Shown here: in pieces, positions 26,285 to 35,870 of the stretch
Layout of the letters: every line of letters starts with the position of its first letter
How positions within the stretch are numbered: position 1 is the first letter of the stretch
Assembly (NCBI RefSeq): GCF_914271435.1
Contig: NZ_CAJZAI010000009.1
Span: 124,001 to 188,000 of the forward strand
Length of the DNA: 64,000 nt
From: Cupriavidus laharis
Lineage (GTDB): Bacteria > Pseudomonadota > Gammaproteobacteria > Burkholderiales > Burkholderiaceae
Direction of reading: 5' to 3'
The notes under the pieces: model-generated
The model's database searches: none
Told to the model about the DNA's origin: nothing
The model's input: the letters and a program-made list of their open reading frames with translations, nothing else
Position numbers and translations under genes: made by a program

Positions 26285-28045
26285 ATGTCATTTGCCCTGC
26301 ACGGCATCCCGGTCTCGCGCGGCGTCGCCATCGGCCGCGCCCATCTGCTGGCGCCCGCGGCGCTGGATGTCTCGCACTACCTGGTTGACGAAGACCGGCT
26401 CGACGACGAGGTGGAGCGCCTGCGTTCCGCGCGCGCCGCGGTACGGGCCGAACTGGCCGCGCTCAAGCGCGACCTGCCGCGCGACGCGCCCGAAGAGATG
26501 GGGGCCTTCCTGGACGTACACGCGATGATCCTCGACGACGAGGCGCTGTCGCGCGAGCCCGAAGCCCTGATCCGCGGGCGCCGCTACAACGCGGAGTGGG
26601 CGCTGACCACGCGGCTCGAAGAGCTGATGCGCCAGTTCGAAGAGATCGAGGACGAATACCTGCGCGAGCGCAAGGCCGACATCCAGCAGGTCGTGGAGCG
26701 CATTCTCAAGGTGCTGGCCGGCGCGCCCGTGCTGGCACCCGCGCCGGTTCCCGCCCTGGCCGCCGATGGCGAGCCGGCGCCGGGCGTGATCGTGGTCGCT
26801 CACGACATCGCGCCGGCCGATATGCTGCAGTTCCGCCACACGGTATTCCACGGGTTCGTGACCGACCTGGGCGGCCGCACCTCGCACACGGCCATCGTCG
26901 CGCGCAGCCTGGACATTCCCGCCGCGGTCGGCGTGCAGAGCGCCAGCGAGCTGATCCGCCAGGACGACTGGATCATCGTCGACGGCGACGCCGGGCTGGT
27001 GATCGTCGATCCGTCGGCCATCATCCTGGAGGAATACCGCCATCGCCAGAGCGAGCGCGCGCTGGAAAAGAAGCGCCTGCAGCGCTTGCGGCACACGCCG
27101 GCGGTCACGCTGGACGGCCAGGAAATCGACCTGCTGGCCAATATCGAGATGGCCGAGGACGCCGGCGCCGCGCTGGCGGCGGGCGCCGTGGGCGTAGGCC
27201 TGTTCCGCTCCGAATTCCTGTTCATGAACCGGCGTGGCGACCTGCCCGGCGAAGACGAGCAGTTCGCCGCCTACCGCGCGGCCGTGGAGGCCATGCACGG
27301 CCTGCCGGTGACTATCCGCACCATCGACATTGGCGCCGACAAGCCGCTCGACGGGCGCAGCGATGACTTCGAGACCGCGCTGAACCCGGCGCTCGGGCTG
27401 CGTGCGATCCGCTGGTCGCTGTCGGAGCCGGCCATGTTCCTGACGCAGCTGCGCGCGCTGCTGCGCGCCTCGGCCTTCGGACCGGTGCGGCTGCTGGTAC
27501 CGATGCTGTCGCATGCGCGCGAGATCGACCAGACCCTGGAACTGCTCGCGCAGGCCAAGCGCCAGCTCGACGAGCGCGGCTTGCCCTACGATCCCGGCCT
27601 GAAGGTCGGCGCCATGATCGAGATCCCGGCCGCGGTGCTGCTGTTGCCGCTGTTCCTGAAGCGCATGGATTTCCTGTCGATCGGCACCAACGACCTGACG
27701 CAGTACACGCTGGCCATCGACCGCGCCGACAACGCCGTGGCGCACCTGTTCGATCCGATGCATCCGGCCGTGCTGCAGCTGATTGCCCGCACCATCCGCG
27801 AAGCCAACCGGGCCGGCGTGCCGGTCGCGGTGTGCGGCGAGATGGCCGGCGACCCGGGCATGACGCGGCTGCTGCTGGGCATGGGCCTGCGCGAATTCTC
27901 GATGCATCCGGCGCAGCTGCTGCGGGTCAAGCAGGAAGTCCTGCATGCCGATTGCACGCGTCTGGAGCCGCTCGTCGACCAGGTGCTCAACGCCTACGAT
28001 CCCGAGGAGCAGGCCGCCGTCCTGCGGCAACTCGCTAAGCCCTAG
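26285..28045 (+). CDS. ptsI: PTS enzyme I (phosphoenolpyruvate-protein phosphotransferase)
   Basis: A 586-residue enzyme I that autophosphorylates from phosphoenolpyruvate and feeds HPr. The phospho-histidine is in GGRTSHTAIVARSLDIPAAV. The PEP-binding TIM barrel shows GLFRSEFLFMNR, FLSIGTNDLTQYTLAIDR and the active-site cysteine in VAVCGEMAGDPG. Length and order are standard. It is the third gene of the EIIA-HPr-EI unit, 49 bases after ptsH. Confidence 0.95.
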   Translation: MSFALHGIPVSRGVAIGRAHLLAPAALDVSHYLVDEDRLDDEVERLRSARAAVRAELAALKRDLPRDAPEEMGAFLDVHAMILDDEALSREPEALIRGRRYNAEWALTTRLEELMRQFEEIEDEYLRERKADIQQVVERILKVLAGAPVLAPAPVPALAADGEPAPGVIVVAHDIAPADMLQFRHTVFHGFVTDLGGRTSHTAIVARSLDIPAAVGVQSASELIRQDDWIIVDGDAGLVIVDPSAIILEEYRHRQSERALEKKRLQRLRHTPAVTLDGQEIDLLANIEMAEDAGAALAAGAVGVGLFRSEFLFMNRRGDLPGEDEQFAAYRAAVEAMHGLPVTIRTIDIGADKPLDGRSDDFETALNPALGLRAIRWSLSEPAMFLTQLRALLRASAFGPVRLLVPMLSHAREIDQTLELLAQAKRQLDERGLPYDPGLKVGAMIEIPAAVLLLPLFLKRMDFLSIGTNDLTQYTLAIDRADNAVAHLFDPMHPAVLQLIARTIREANRAGVPVAVCGEMAGDPGMTRLLLGMGLREFSMHPAQLLRVKQEVLHADCTRLEPLVDQVLNAYDPEEQAAVLRQLAKP

Positions 28046-28171
28046 AATTTGAAGGGTTTTTCCGCAAGCCTGGCGCGCAATCATCACTTTCAGGTACGAA
28101 ATGTGCGCCAAAATCGGCTTATGGCGATGCGAAAAGTGATGCAAATCCCGCTTACATATATGTGGCTTAAT

Positions 28172-28190
28172 GGGAATTGTTATCATTTTC
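28172..28190 (+). promoter_or_regulatory. Fur-box-like site upstream of bfd
   Basis: GGGAATTGTTATCATTTTC matches the 19-base Fur consensus at 13 positions. It lies 67 bases before the bfd start codon in an A+T-rich promoter region. Bacterioferritin-associated ferredoxin genes are common Fur targets, which supports the call. Confidence 0.55.
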
Positions 28191-28256
28191 GATCTTTGAT
28201 ATTCTGACGTTCATTCGAGCGGCATGCCGGTGCCGCCAGCCCCCAAGGAGGGAGTT

Positions 28257-28562
28257 GTGTACGTCTGTATCTGCAACCAGATTACCGATCGTGAAATTCA
28301 CGGTGCCGTTCACCTGGGCGTCGAGACCCTCGACGAACTGGCCGAAACGCTTGGCGTCGGGACCTGCTGCGGCCGGTGCCGCGAGTGCGCCCACCAGGTG
28401 CTGCAGGAGGGCGTTGCAGCCGTGCGCAATGCGACCGCGGCCACGATCGCGAGCATCCAGGTTGTGGAGATTTCTACCTGTTCCGTGTCGGCCCCATGTA
28501 CCATAATGGACACTCGGGACCCGGCAGTCGCGAACGACCAGCGTCAGGAGCTGGTCGCTTGA
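28257..28562 (+). CDS. bfd: Bacterioferritin-associated ferredoxin (Bfd)
   Basis: A 101-residue protein with an N-terminal BFD-type [2Fe-2S] domain. Cysteines in the starting VYVCICNQITDREI and in GTCCGRCRECA are the cluster ligands. Bfd reduces the ferric core of bacterioferritin to release iron. The GTG at 28257 is favoured over the upstream ATG at 28224 because AAGGAGGGAG immediately precedes it and the family begins at this residue. The C-terminal 45 residues are a non-conserved tail with two further cysteines. bfr follows on the same strand. Confidence 0.88.
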   Translation: MYVCICNQITDREIHGAVHLGVETLDELAETLGVGTCCGRCRECAHQVLQEGVAAVRNATAATIASIQVVEISTCSVSAPCTIMDTRDPAVANDQRQELVA

Positions 28563-28631
28563 ACGCGCCCATGAACTGACATAGCGGTTCGCGGTGCGTT
28601 TTTGCGCATTCGCATTTTCATTCGACTGCAT

Positions 28632-28660
28632 ACGGCGCCTCTGGCGCCGTTCGTATTTTT
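28632..28660 (+). terminator. Terminator between bfd and bfr
   Basis: ACGGCGCC and GGCGCCGT form a perfect 8-bp stem with a 3-base loop, followed by TCGTATTTTT. It would end the bfd message 70 bases after its stop, allowing bfr to be expressed separately. Confidence 0.55.
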
Positions 28661-28687
28661 GCGCGGGCCCGATGCACAGGAGCCACC

Positions 28688-29167
28688 ATGAAAGGTGACA
28701 AGAAGGTCATCCAGCATCTGAATGCCCAGCTCAAGAACGAGCTGACCGCGATCAACCAGTATTTCCTGCACGCCCGCATGTATCGCCACTGGGGCCTGAA
28801 GAAGCTCGGCGACGTGGAGTACAAGGAATCCATCGGCGAAATGAAGCATGCCGACCGGCTGATCGAGCGCATCCTGATGCTTGACGGCCTGCCCAACCTG
28901 CAGGACCTGCACAAGCTGCTGCTCGGCGAAGACACGCCTGAAATGCTCAAGTGCGACCTGAAGCTGGAGCAGGGCGCGCACGCCACCGTCAAGGAAGGCA
29001 TTGCCTACTGCGAATCCGTTGGCGATTACGTCAGCCGCGAGATCCTGGTCGATATCCTCACTGACACCGAGGAGCACATCGAATACCTGGAGACGCAGCT
29101 GGACCTGATCGACAAGGTCGGCCTGCAGAACTACCTGCAGTCGCAGATGGAGCCGGGCGAGCAATAA
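28688..29167 (+). CDS. bfr: Bacterioferritin
   Basis: A 159-residue ferritin-like four-helix protein. Heme ligand Met52 and the di-iron ligands Glu18, Glu51 and His54 are present ([31 protein letters not shown]), and a later segment [19 protein letters not shown] supplies the remaining ferroxidase residues. It stores iron as a 24-mer cage in the cytoplasm. Its partner ferredoxin gene bfd lies directly upstream. The ATG at 28688 is preceded by ACAGGAGCC. Confidence 0.95.
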   Translation: MKGDKKVIQHLNAQLKNELTAINQYFLHARMYRHWGLKKLGDVEYKESIGEMKHADRLIERILMLDGLPNLQDLHKLLLGEDTPEMLKCDLKLEQGAHATVKEGIAYCESVGDYVSREILVDILTDTEEHIEYLETQLDLIDKVGLQNYLQSQMEPGEQ

Positions 29168-29315
29168 GCCGCCGCTTCCTGCCGGGCTGCCTCAGCGGGT
29201 GGCCGGCATCCCCGCGTGGCGCGTCCGGGCGCCGCCGAATTGCTTGCCCGCCTGCTGTAACCCTTCTCATTCCAATTCCCTTCTCCATCCAGACCGCCGT
29301 ACAGGAGCCGTGACC

Positions 29316-30359
29316 ATGGCCGAATCCATCCGCCTGACGCAGTACAGCCACGGGGCCGGCTGTGGCTGCAAGATTTCCCCCAAGGTGCTCGACGTGATCC
29401 TGGCCGGCAGCGGCGCGCAGAACCTGGATCCGCGCCTGTGGGTCGGCAATGCCTCGCGCGATGACGCCGCCGTCTATGCCATCGACGGCGAGGACAGCGG
29501 GCGCGGCGTGGTGTCCACCACGGACTTCTTCATGCCGATCGTCGATGACCCGTTCGACTTCGGCCGCATCGCCGCGACCAATGCCATCAGCGATATCTAC
29601 GCCATGGGTGGCGACCCGCTGATGGCCATTGCCATCCTGGGCTGGCCGGTCAATGTGCTGCCGCCCGAGGTCGCACGCGAAGTCGTGGCGGGTGGCCGCA
29701 AGGCGTGCGATGACGCCGGCATTCCGCTCGCCGGCGGCCATTCCATCGATGCGCCGGAGCCGATCTTCGGGCTGGCGGTTACCGGTATGGTCGACCGTGC
29801 CCACATGAAGCGCAACGACACGGCCACTGCGGGCTGCAGGCTTTACCTGACCAAGCCCATCGGCATCGGCGTGCTGACCACCGCCGAGAAGAAGGGGGTG
29901 CTGCGGCCCGAGCATGTCCACGTGGCACGCGACTGGATGTGCGTGCTGAACCGGCCGGGCAGCACGTTCGGTCGGCTGCCGGGCGTGCGCGCGATGACCG
30001 ACGTGACCGGCTTCGGCCTGCTTGGCCATCTGGTCGAAATGGCCGACGGCAGCGGCCTGAGCGCCCGGCTCGACTTTGCGGCGGTGCCGGTGCTGCCCGA
30101 AATCCTGCGCTATATCGATGCCGGCTGCGTGCCGGGCGGCACCCAGCGCAATTTCGACAGCTATGGACACCGCATCGGCGCGCTCAATGCCGGGCAGCGT
30201 GCCCTGCTGTGCGATCCGCAGACCAGCGGCGGACTGCTGGTGGCCGTGGAGCCGGCCGGCGAGGCGGCGTTCCTTGAGGCTTGCACCCGGCTGGGACTGG
30301 ATCTTGCCCCGATCGGCGAGCTGGGCGCGCGCGGGGAGTATGCGGTAGAGGTCGTCTGA
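29316..30359 (+). CDS. selD: Selenide, water dikinase (selenophosphate synthetase)
   Basis: A 347-residue enzyme that makes selenophosphate from selenide and ATP. The active-site pair is Cys16 and Lys19 in GAGCGCKIS; this is the cysteine form and needs no selenocysteine. The ATP-binding segments [35 protein letters not shown] and [18 protein letters not shown] are typical. The ATG at 29316 follows CAGGAGCCGTGACC. Its stop overlaps the mnmH start by one base, so the product is probably used for tRNA 2-selenouridine. No selA or selB is in the window. Confidence 0.95.
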   Translation: MAESIRLTQYSHGAGCGCKISPKVLDVILAGSGAQNLDPRLWVGNASRDDAAVYAIDGEDSGRGVVSTTDFFMPIVDDPFDFGRIAATNAISDIYAMGGDPLMAIAILGWPVNVLPPEVAREVVAGGRKACDDAGIPLAGGHSIDAPEPIFGLAVTGMVDRAHMKRNDTATAGCRLYLTKPIGIGVLTTAEKKGVLRPEHVHVARDWMCVLNRPGSTFGRLPGVRAMTDVTGFGLLGHLVEMADGSGLSARLDFAAVPVLPEILRYIDAGCVPGGTQRNFDSYGHRIGALNAGQRALLCDPQTSGGLLVAVEPAGEAAFLEACTRLGLDLAPIGELGARGEYAVEVV

Positions 30360-31459
30360 TGCGCGAGGATACCGGCGACTTCCGGCGGGTGTTCCTGAGC
30401 GGCGCACCGATGATGGATGTGCGGGCACCGCTGGAGTTTGCGCGCGGGGCCTTCCCGGGCGCCGTCAACCTGCCGCTGATGAACGACGAGGAGCGGCACC
30501 TGGTCGGCCTTTGCTACGCCGAGGAGGGACAGCAGGCGGCGATCGAACTCGGCCACCGCCTGGTATCCGGCGATCTCAAGGCCGCGCGCATTGCCGAATG
30601 GGCCGGCTTTGCCCGTGCGCATCCGGACGGCTACCTGTACTGTTTCCGTGGCGGGATGCGCTCGCAGATCGTGCAGCAGTGGCTGCGCGACGAAGCGGGA
30701 ATCGACTATCCGCGCGTGGTGGGCGGCTACAAGGCCATGCGCGGCTTCCTCATGGACGTGACGGCGGACGCCGCGGCCACGAAGGATTTCCTGGTGCTGG
30801 GCGGCCTGACCGGCACCGGCAAGACCGACGTCATTGCCGAGTTGCCGGCGGCTGTGGACCTGGAAGGCCTGGCCCGCCACCGCGGCTCCGCATTCGGCCG
30901 CCGCGCGCAGGCGCAGCCGCCGCAGATCGGCTTCGAGAATGCGCTGGCCATCGACCTGCTGCGGCGTGCCGATGCCGGCTACCACGCGCTGGTGGTCGAG
31001 GACGAAGGCCGCTTCATCGGTGGCCGCGATTTGCCCAAGGCGCTGTGGCAGCGCATGCAGGCCAGTCCGCTGGTGTGGTTGGAAGCGTCGTTCGAAGAGC
31101 GGGTGGAGCGCGTGTTGCGTGACTATGTGCTGGGCCTGGCCTCGGAGCATATCGACCGGTTCGGCCCGTCTGCGGGGTTTGATGCCTATGCCGCCCGTCT
31201 GCGTGACGCCATGGCGGCCATTGCCCCGCGCCTCGGCGGCGAGCGCTACGCGCGGCTTTCAGCATTGCTTGAGCAGGCGCTGTCCAGCCAGGCTGAACGC
31301 GGTGAAACCGGCCTGCACCGCGGCTGGATCGAAGTGCTGCTGCGCGATTACTACGACCCGATGTATGCGTACCAGCAGCAGAGCCGCGCGGCGCGCATCG
31401 TATTCCGCGGCGACCGCGCCGCTGTGGCGGCCTGGCTGCGCGAGCGTTCCGCGCGTTAG
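30359..31459 (+). CDS. mnmH: tRNA 2-selenouridine synthase (MnmH/SelU)
   Basis: A 366-residue protein that replaces sulfur with selenium at the wobble uridine of certain tRNAs. An N-terminal rhodanese domain carries the catalytic Cys95 in [10 protein letters not shown], and a C-terminal P-loop domain has [10 protein letters not shown] near residue 145. The start ATG overlaps the selD stop (TGATG), so the genes are translationally coupled. Its stop codon overlaps the convergent ThiF-family gene by 4 bases. Confidence 0.94.
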   Translation: MREDTGDFRRVFLSGAPMMDVRAPLEFARGAFPGAVNLPLMNDEERHLVGLCYAEEGQQAAIELGHRLVSGDLKAARIAEWAGFARAHPDGYLYCFRGGMRSQIVQQWLRDEAGIDYPRVVGGYKAMRGFLMDVTADAAATKDFLVLGGLTGTGKTDVIAELPAAVDLEGLARHRGSAFGRRAQAQPPQIGFENALAIDLLRRADAGYHALVVEDEGRFIGGRDLPKALWQRMQASPLVWLEASFEERVERVLRDYVLGLASEHIDRFGPSAGFDAYAARLRDAMAAIAPRLGGERYARLSALLEQALSSQAERGETGLHRGWIEVLLRDYYDPMYAYQQQSRAARIVFRGDRAAVAAWLRERSAR

Positions 31460-32205
31460 TGTCCCGAGCAGACCGGGCAGTCAGGCGTGCGTGCGAGCTG
31501 CATCGTGGTCCACTCCATCGTCATCGCGTTGACCATCAGCAGCCGGCCGGCCAGGCTCTGGCCCACGCCACTGAGCAGCTTGAGCGCTTCGGCCGCCTGC
31601 ACGGTGCCGACCATGCCCACCAGCGGTGCGAACACGCCCATGGTGGCGCATGCCACTTCCGGCGCGGGTTCTGATGGCGGGAACAGGCACGCATAACACG
31701 GCGCGTCATCCTGGCGCCGGTCGAAAACGCTGATCTGGCCGTCGAAGCGCAGCGCCGCACCGGATACGAGCGGCACGCGGTGGCGTACGCAGGCGCGGTT
31801 GACGGCCTGGCGCGTGGCGAAGTTGTCGCAGCAGTCGAGCACCACGTCGGCCTGCGCCACGAGCTGGTCCAGCTCGGCATCGCCGACGCGCGCGGCAATG
31901 ACCTCCACCTGCACGCCCGGGTTGATGCGCAGCATGCCTTCGCGCGCCGATTCCACTTTCAGGCGGCCAACGTTTTCCGTGGTGTGGATGATTTGGCGCT
32001 GGAGGTTGGTCAGGTCCACGTGGTCGTTGTCGACGACGCTGATCCGGCCCACCCCGGCCGACGCCAGGTAGGGCAGCGCAGCGGCGCCCAGGCCGCCGGC
32101 GCCGATCACCAGGGCGTGGGCGCCCAGCAGGCGCTCCTGGCCTTCAATGCCGAGTTCATCGAGCAGGATATGGCGCGAGTAGCGCAGCAGTTGATCGTCG
32201 TTCAT
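31456..32205 (-). CDS. ThiF/MoeB family adenylyltransferase
   Basis: A 249-residue E1-like enzyme that adenylates the C-terminal glycine of a sulfur-carrier protein such as ThiS or MoaD. The N-terminal [23 protein letters not shown] split at its glycines is the family start, the nucleotide motif is [21 protein letters not shown], followed by [13 protein letters not shown]. Zinc cysteines are in APCYACLFP and PDCPVCSGH. MoeB, ThiF and HesA cannot be separated here. The start ATG at 32205 is clear from conservation; the longer frame upstream crosses the ctpA terminator. Confidence 0.9.
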   Translation of the reverse strand: MNDDQLLRYSRHILLDELGIEGQERLLGAHALVIGAGGLGAAALPYLASAGVGRISVVDNDHVDLTNLQRQIIHTTENVGRLKVESAREGMLRINPGVQVEVIAARVGDAELDQLVAQADVVLDCCDNFATRQAVNRACVRHRVPLVSGAALRFDGQISVFDRRQDDAPCYACLFPPSEPAPEVACATMGVFAPLVGMVGTVQAAEALKLLSGVGQSLAGRLLMVNAMTMEWTTMQLARTPDCPVCSGH

Positions 32206-32231
32206 GGCGTGATGCTCAGGGCGTGCAATGT

Positions 32232-32256
32232 AAAAAGCGGCCCCGTGGGGCCGCTT
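32232..32256 (-). terminator. Terminator of ctpA
   Basis: AAGCGGCCCC and GGGGCCGCTT form a 10-bp stem; the minus strand then continues into a T run. It lies 17 bases beyond the ctpA stop codon. Confidence 0.75.
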
Positions 32257-32272
32257 CTGGTCAGGGTGCCGC

Positions 32273-33871
32273 TCAGGGCGCCTTGCCGGTCGGCGTGCCC
32301 AGCGGTTCGCCGATCGGCGCACTGGCCGGCGGCTGCTTGCCGGGAGCCGGCGCGGCGGGCTTGGCCGCCGGGGCGCTGGCCCCCTTCTTCGGCGTCGCGG
32401 ACTTGGCCGGCTTGTCGGCAGGCGGATTGGTTTCCAGACGCGACTTGGAACGCTTGACCGGCTGGCCGTCGAGCTGCGCAATGGCCTGTTGCAGCATGAA
32501 GTCGTCGGCCGAGCCGAATTCCACCGGCTTCTTGCGGCGTTCCTTCTCGCGCTCTTCCGGCGTCTTCTTCGCGTTTTCCTCTTCCAGGCGGCGCAGTTCT
32601 TCCACGCGGCGCTGTTCGCGCTCGTTCATTTCCGGCTCTTCCGATTCCTGCTTGTTGTGCAGGTGGCGCTCGGTGTCGATCTCGCGCGTGATCAGCGCGT
32701 CGTCCGGATCGCCTTCCGGGTTCTGGTCGACCGGGATGTCTGGGCGGATGCCCTTGGCCTGGATCGACTTGCCCGTCGGCGTGTAGTAGTACGCGATGGT
32801 CAGCTTGATGCCGGTGTCATTGGTCAGCGGCCGCACCGTCTGCACCGAACCCTTGCCGAACGTGGTCTTGCCCATGATCAGCGCGCGGTGGTGGTCCTGC
32901 AGCGCGCCGGCCACGATCTCGGACGCCGACGCCGAATAGGCATTGGTCAGCACGATCATCGGAACCTTCTTGTACAGCGCCGGCAGGTCCTTGAGCGGAT
33001 CATCCTCGAGCGACGAGAGGCGATAGTTGTTGAACGTCGCCTTGTACACGCGCTTGGCGTCGGGCACCTGGCCGTTGGTGGACACCACCGTCGAGTCTTC
33101 CGGCAGGAAGGCCGCCGCCACGCCGACTGCGCCTTGCAGCACGCCGCCGCCGTTGTTGCGCAGGTCCAGGATGATGCCCTTCAGGTTCGGGTTCTTCTGG
33201 GCCATGTCGTTCAGCCTGCGACCCAGGTCCGCCACCGTGCGTTCCTGGAAGCTCGTCAGGCGCACCCAGCCGATGGTGTTGTTGTCCAGCATCTTGGTCT
33301 TGACCGACTGGACGCGGATCTCGGCACGGGTGATGGAAATCGGGAAGGTCCGCTCCTCGCTCTTGCGATAGATGGTCAGCGTGACCTTGGTGCCCGGCTC
33401 GCCGCGCATGCGCTTGACCGCCTGCTCCAGCGGCAGGCCGCGTACGGGCTTGTCGTCGATGCGGGTGATCAGGTCGCCGGGCTGGATGCCGGCGCGGAAG
33501 GCGGGCGTGTCCTCGATCGGGTTGATGACCTTGACCAGGCCTTCTTCCTGCGAAATTTCGATGCCCAGGCCGGCGAAGCGGCCGCGCGTGCCTTCCTGCA
33601 GTTCCTTGAAGTCCTTCTCGTCCAGGTAGGCCGAGTGAGGGTCGAGGCTGGCGACCATGCCCTTGATGGCCTCGGTCAGCAGCTTCTTGTCATCGACCGG
33701 CTCCACATACTCGCGCTTGATCTGCCCGAAGATGTCGGCCATCAGCCGCAACTGGTCGAGCGGCAAGGGGCCGGACGAATTCTGCGCGGTGGCCGAAATC
33801 TGCAGCGTGGCCAGCACGCCGGCGACAAGTCCGACCGAAACGAGGCTGATGTTCTTGAGCGTCTTACGCAT
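32273..33871 (-). CDS. ctpA: C-terminal processing protease (S41 family, CtpA)
   Basis: A 532-residue periplasmic serine protease. The N-terminal signal or anchor is ISLVSVGLVAGVLATLQISA. A PDZ domain follows (GIEISQEEGLVKVINPIEDTPA with GDLITRIDDKPVRG). The catalytic serine is in NAYSASASEIVAGAL and the general-base lysine in GKTTFGKGSVQTVRPL. It trims C-terminal tails of envelope proteins. After the protease domain the tail is long, first rich in Glu/Arg and then in Lys/Pro/Ala (ATPKKGASAPAAKPAAPAPG), which is longer than the family minimum. It is followed by its own terminator. Confidence 0.92.
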   Translation of the reverse strand: MRKTLKNISLVSVGLVAGVLATLQISATAQNSSGPLPLDQLRLMADIFGQIKREYVEPVDDKKLLTEAIKGMVASLDPHSAYLDEKDFKELQEGTRGRFAGLGIEISQEEGLVKVINPIEDTPAFRAGIQPGDLITRIDDKPVRGLPLEQAVKRMRGEPGTKVTLTIYRKSEERTFPISITRAEIRVQSVKTKMLDNNTIGWVRLTSFQERTVADLGRRLNDMAQKNPNLKGIILDLRNNGGGVLQGAVGVAAAFLPEDSTVVSTNGQVPDAKRVYKATFNNYRLSSLEDDPLKDLPALYKKVPMIVLTNAYSASASEIVAGALQDHHRALIMGKTTFGKGSVQTVRPLTNDTGIKLTIAYYYTPTGKSIQAKGIRPDIPVDQNPEGDPDDALITREIDTERHLHNKQESEEPEMNEREQRRVEELRRLEEENAKKTPEEREKERRKKPVEFGSADDFMLQQAIAQLDGQPVKRSKSRLETNPPADKPAKSATPKKGASAPAAKPAAPAPGKQPPASAPIGEPLGTPTGKAP

Positions 33872-34042
33872 GAGGGCTGCCTGAACGTGTACGTAGAGGG
33901 ATTATGCCGGCTGCCGCCGCCACGCGCCGGGCGCGGGGCGGTTTGTCCGACAGTATAAGTGGGTGTGAAGAAAAAGGCCTGTCACGTACCGGCGGTCGGT
34001 GGGCGGCCGCACCATGGCTGGTGCATGCCGCCCGGCGGGCCT

Positions 34043-34789
34043 TCAGCGGGCCTTGCCCTGGCTGGCCACGGCTGCCAGCGAGGCGGCGATGGCTTCCTGG
34101 TCGCCCAGGTAGTAGTGGCGCAGGGGGCGCAGGCTGGCGTCCAGCTCGTAGACGAGCGGGGTGCCGTTGGGAATGTTGAGGCCGACGATATCGTCATCCG
34201 AGATCTGATCCAGGTACTTAACCAAGGCGCGGATGCTGTTGCCGTGAGCGGCAATGACCACGCGCTTGCCCGATTGGATGTCGGGAGCGATGGATTCGTT
34301 CCACAGCGGCAGCACGCGGGCCACGGTGTCCTTCAGACACTCGGTGAGGGGGATCTGTTCACGCGGCACGTTGGCATAGCGCGGATCGTCGTATGAGGCA
34401 CGCGGATCGGTCGGCTCCAGCGCCGGCGGCGGGGTGTCATAGCTGCGGCGCCACACCAGCACCTGCTCGTCGCCGAACCTGGCAGCGGTTTCCGCCTTGT
34501 TCAGGCCAGCCAGCGCGCCGTAGTGGCGCTCGTTCAGGCGCCACTCGTTGCGCACCGGGATCCACATCTGGTCCATTTCGTCCTGCACGTGCCACAGCGT
34601 GCGGATGGCGCGCTTGAGCACCGAAGTGTAGGCCACGTCAAAGGCGAAGCCGGCTTCCTTGAGCAGCTTGCCGGCCTGGCGTGCCTGGGCGGCGCCGGTA
34701 TCGGTCAGGTCGACGTCGACCCAGCCTGTGAAGCGGTTTTCGAGGTTCCACGTCGATTCGCCGTGGCGGATGAGGACAAGCTTGTACAT
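34043..34789 (-). CDS. gpmA: 2,3-bisphosphoglycerate-dependent phosphoglycerate mutase
   Basis: A 248-residue glycolytic enzyme interconverting 3- and 2-phosphoglycerate. The phospho-histidine is His9 in [20 protein letters not shown], and [18 protein letters not shown] carries the second catalytic histidine. Length equals the family standard. The ATG at 34789 ([10 protein letters not shown]) is the conserved start; the upstream extension of the frame is not coding. It diverges from the rhodanese-grxC-secB-gpsA unit, an arrangement common in Burkholderiales. Confidence 0.96.
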   Translation of the reverse strand: MYKLVLIRHGESTWNLENRFTGWVDVDLTDTGAAQARQAGKLLKEAGFAFDVAYTSVLKRAIRTLWHVQDEMDQMWIPVRNEWRLNERHYGALAGLNKAETAARFGDEQVLVWRRSYDTPPPALEPTDPRASYDDPRYANVPREQIPLTECLKDTVARVLPLWNESIAPDIQSGKRVVIAAHGNSIRALVKYLDQISDDDIVGLNIPNGTPLVYELDASLRPLRHYYLGDQEAIAASLAAVASQGKAR

Positions 34790-34930
34790 GCTGCTGCTTC
34801 CAGAGAGTAGGTAACCTGCGTGCGCCGGTGCCGCCGCATCGGTGCCGCCATGTGTCAGGGAGGCGACAATGGGGCGACAATGGCTGTTACGGGCCTGGCG
34901 GCGGATGCCCGGACGCCAAACCGCGTATTT

Positions 34931-34936
34931 TATAAT
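34931..34936 (+). promoter_or_regulatory. -10 element of the rhodanese-grxC-secB unit
   Basis: TATAAT, a perfect -10 hexamer, lies 36 bases before the GTG start at 34967, predicting a leader of about 24 bases. I see no good -35 hexamer at 16-18 bases. Confidence 0.45.
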
Positions 34937-34966
34937 GCCGCCGACCCAACCCAACGGAATGCCAAC

Positions 34967-35380
34967 GTGAATTTCTTCGCCGACTATAACAACCTCGCCC
35001 TGATCGCCCTCGCCGTGGTCTCGGGCGGCCTGCTGGCCTGGCCCGCGATTGCCCGCGGTACGGGCGGAAAGGCCGTCAATACGGCCGCCGCCACCCAGCT
35101 GATCAACAAGCGAGGCGCCGTGGTGGTAGACATTCGCGAGGCCGCCGAGTATGCCAAGGGTCACCTGCCACAGGCCAAGAGCGCACCGGTGGCCGACCTG
35201 GCGTCGCGCGCGGCCGGCCTTGCAAAGGACAAGGCCGTCCCCATCATCGTGGTATCGCAGACCGGCCAGGGCCTGGGCAAGGCCCAGGCAGCACTCAAGG
35301 AAGCCGGGTACAGTGAGACCTATGCGCTCGAAGGCGGCATCGCCGCCTGGCAGCAGGCCGGGCTCCCGGTCGTCAAGTAA
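34967..35380 (+). CDS. Membrane-anchored rhodanese-like protein, catalytic cysteine missing
   Basis: A 137-residue protein with an N-terminal transmembrane helix ([21 protein letters not shown]) and a single rhodanese-like domain ([40 protein letters not shown]). The loop that should begin with the sulfur-carrying cysteine reads [14 protein letters not shown], with serine in its place, so sulfur transfer is unlikely and a binding role is more likely. The GTG at 34967 (VNFFADYNN) is the likely start. It is the first gene before grxC and secB on the same strand. Confidence 0.85.
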   Translation: MNFFADYNNLALIALAVVSGGLLAWPAIARGTGGKAVNTAAATQLINKRGAVVVDIREAAEYAKGHLPQAKSAPVADLASRAAGLAKDKAVPIIVVSQTGQGLGKAQAALKEAGYSETYALEGGIAAWQQAGLPVVK

Positions 35381-35483
35381 GCCGCGCCAGCCTGGCCGGC
35401 TTGTCCGTCATATCACGCCGGATCCCGCGTGCCGCGGGGCTGGTGGCGTTTGTTTGATGTTTGAGTATCGAAGGAGATTCCGC

Positions 35484-35741
35484 ATGGCCCGCGTCGTCAT
35501 GTACAGCACGGTGGTGTGCCCCTATTGCCAGATGGCCGAGCGCCTGCTCAAGGCCAAGGGCGTCGAGACGATCGAGAAGATCCTGATCGACCGCGAACCC
35601 GGCAAGCGCGAGGAAATGATGTCGCGCACCGGCCGCCGCACCGTGCCGCAGATCTATATCGACGACACCCATGTTGGCGGTTTCGACGATCTCTCCGCGC
35701 TGGACCGCCAGGGTGGCCTGACGCCGCTGCTGGCTGCCTGA
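35484..35741 (+). CDS. grxC: Glutaredoxin 3
   Basis: An 85-residue dithiol glutaredoxin. The active site is CPYC (Cys12, Cys15) in STVVCPYCQMAERLL, the cis-proline motif is RRTVPQIYIDD, and the glutathione-binding HVGGFDDLSALD follows. It reduces disulfides and glutathionylated proteins, using glutathione made by the gshAB products. A strong ribosome binding site AAGGAGATTCC precedes the ATG. It lies 103 bases after the rhodanese-like gene and 129 bases before secB. Confidence 0.96.
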   Translation: MARVVMYSTVVCPYCQMAERLLKAKGVETIEKILIDREPGKREEMMSRTGRRTVPQIYIDDTHVGGFDDLSALDRQGGLTPLLAA

Positions 35742-35870
35742 GCCGGCAACCCGGCCGCCCGGCGCGGGTGATATTGGCACCCGCGTCATGTACCATATGC
35801 GTTTTCCAACCGGGCGCAGGCTCGTGCCGCAGCCGGCCGCCGCGCCCAACGCCCATCCCGGAAGCCTCTC

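Noticed and set aside
26288..28186. A 632-residue minus-strand frame opposite ptsI.
   Set aside because: Antisense shadow of enzyme I; no domain is recognisable and it covers a well-supported gene.
32206..32481. N-terminal extension of the ThiF/MoeB family gene.
   Set aside because: It crosses the ctpA terminator and overlaps the ctpA coding end, while the family N-terminus begins at the ATG at 32205.
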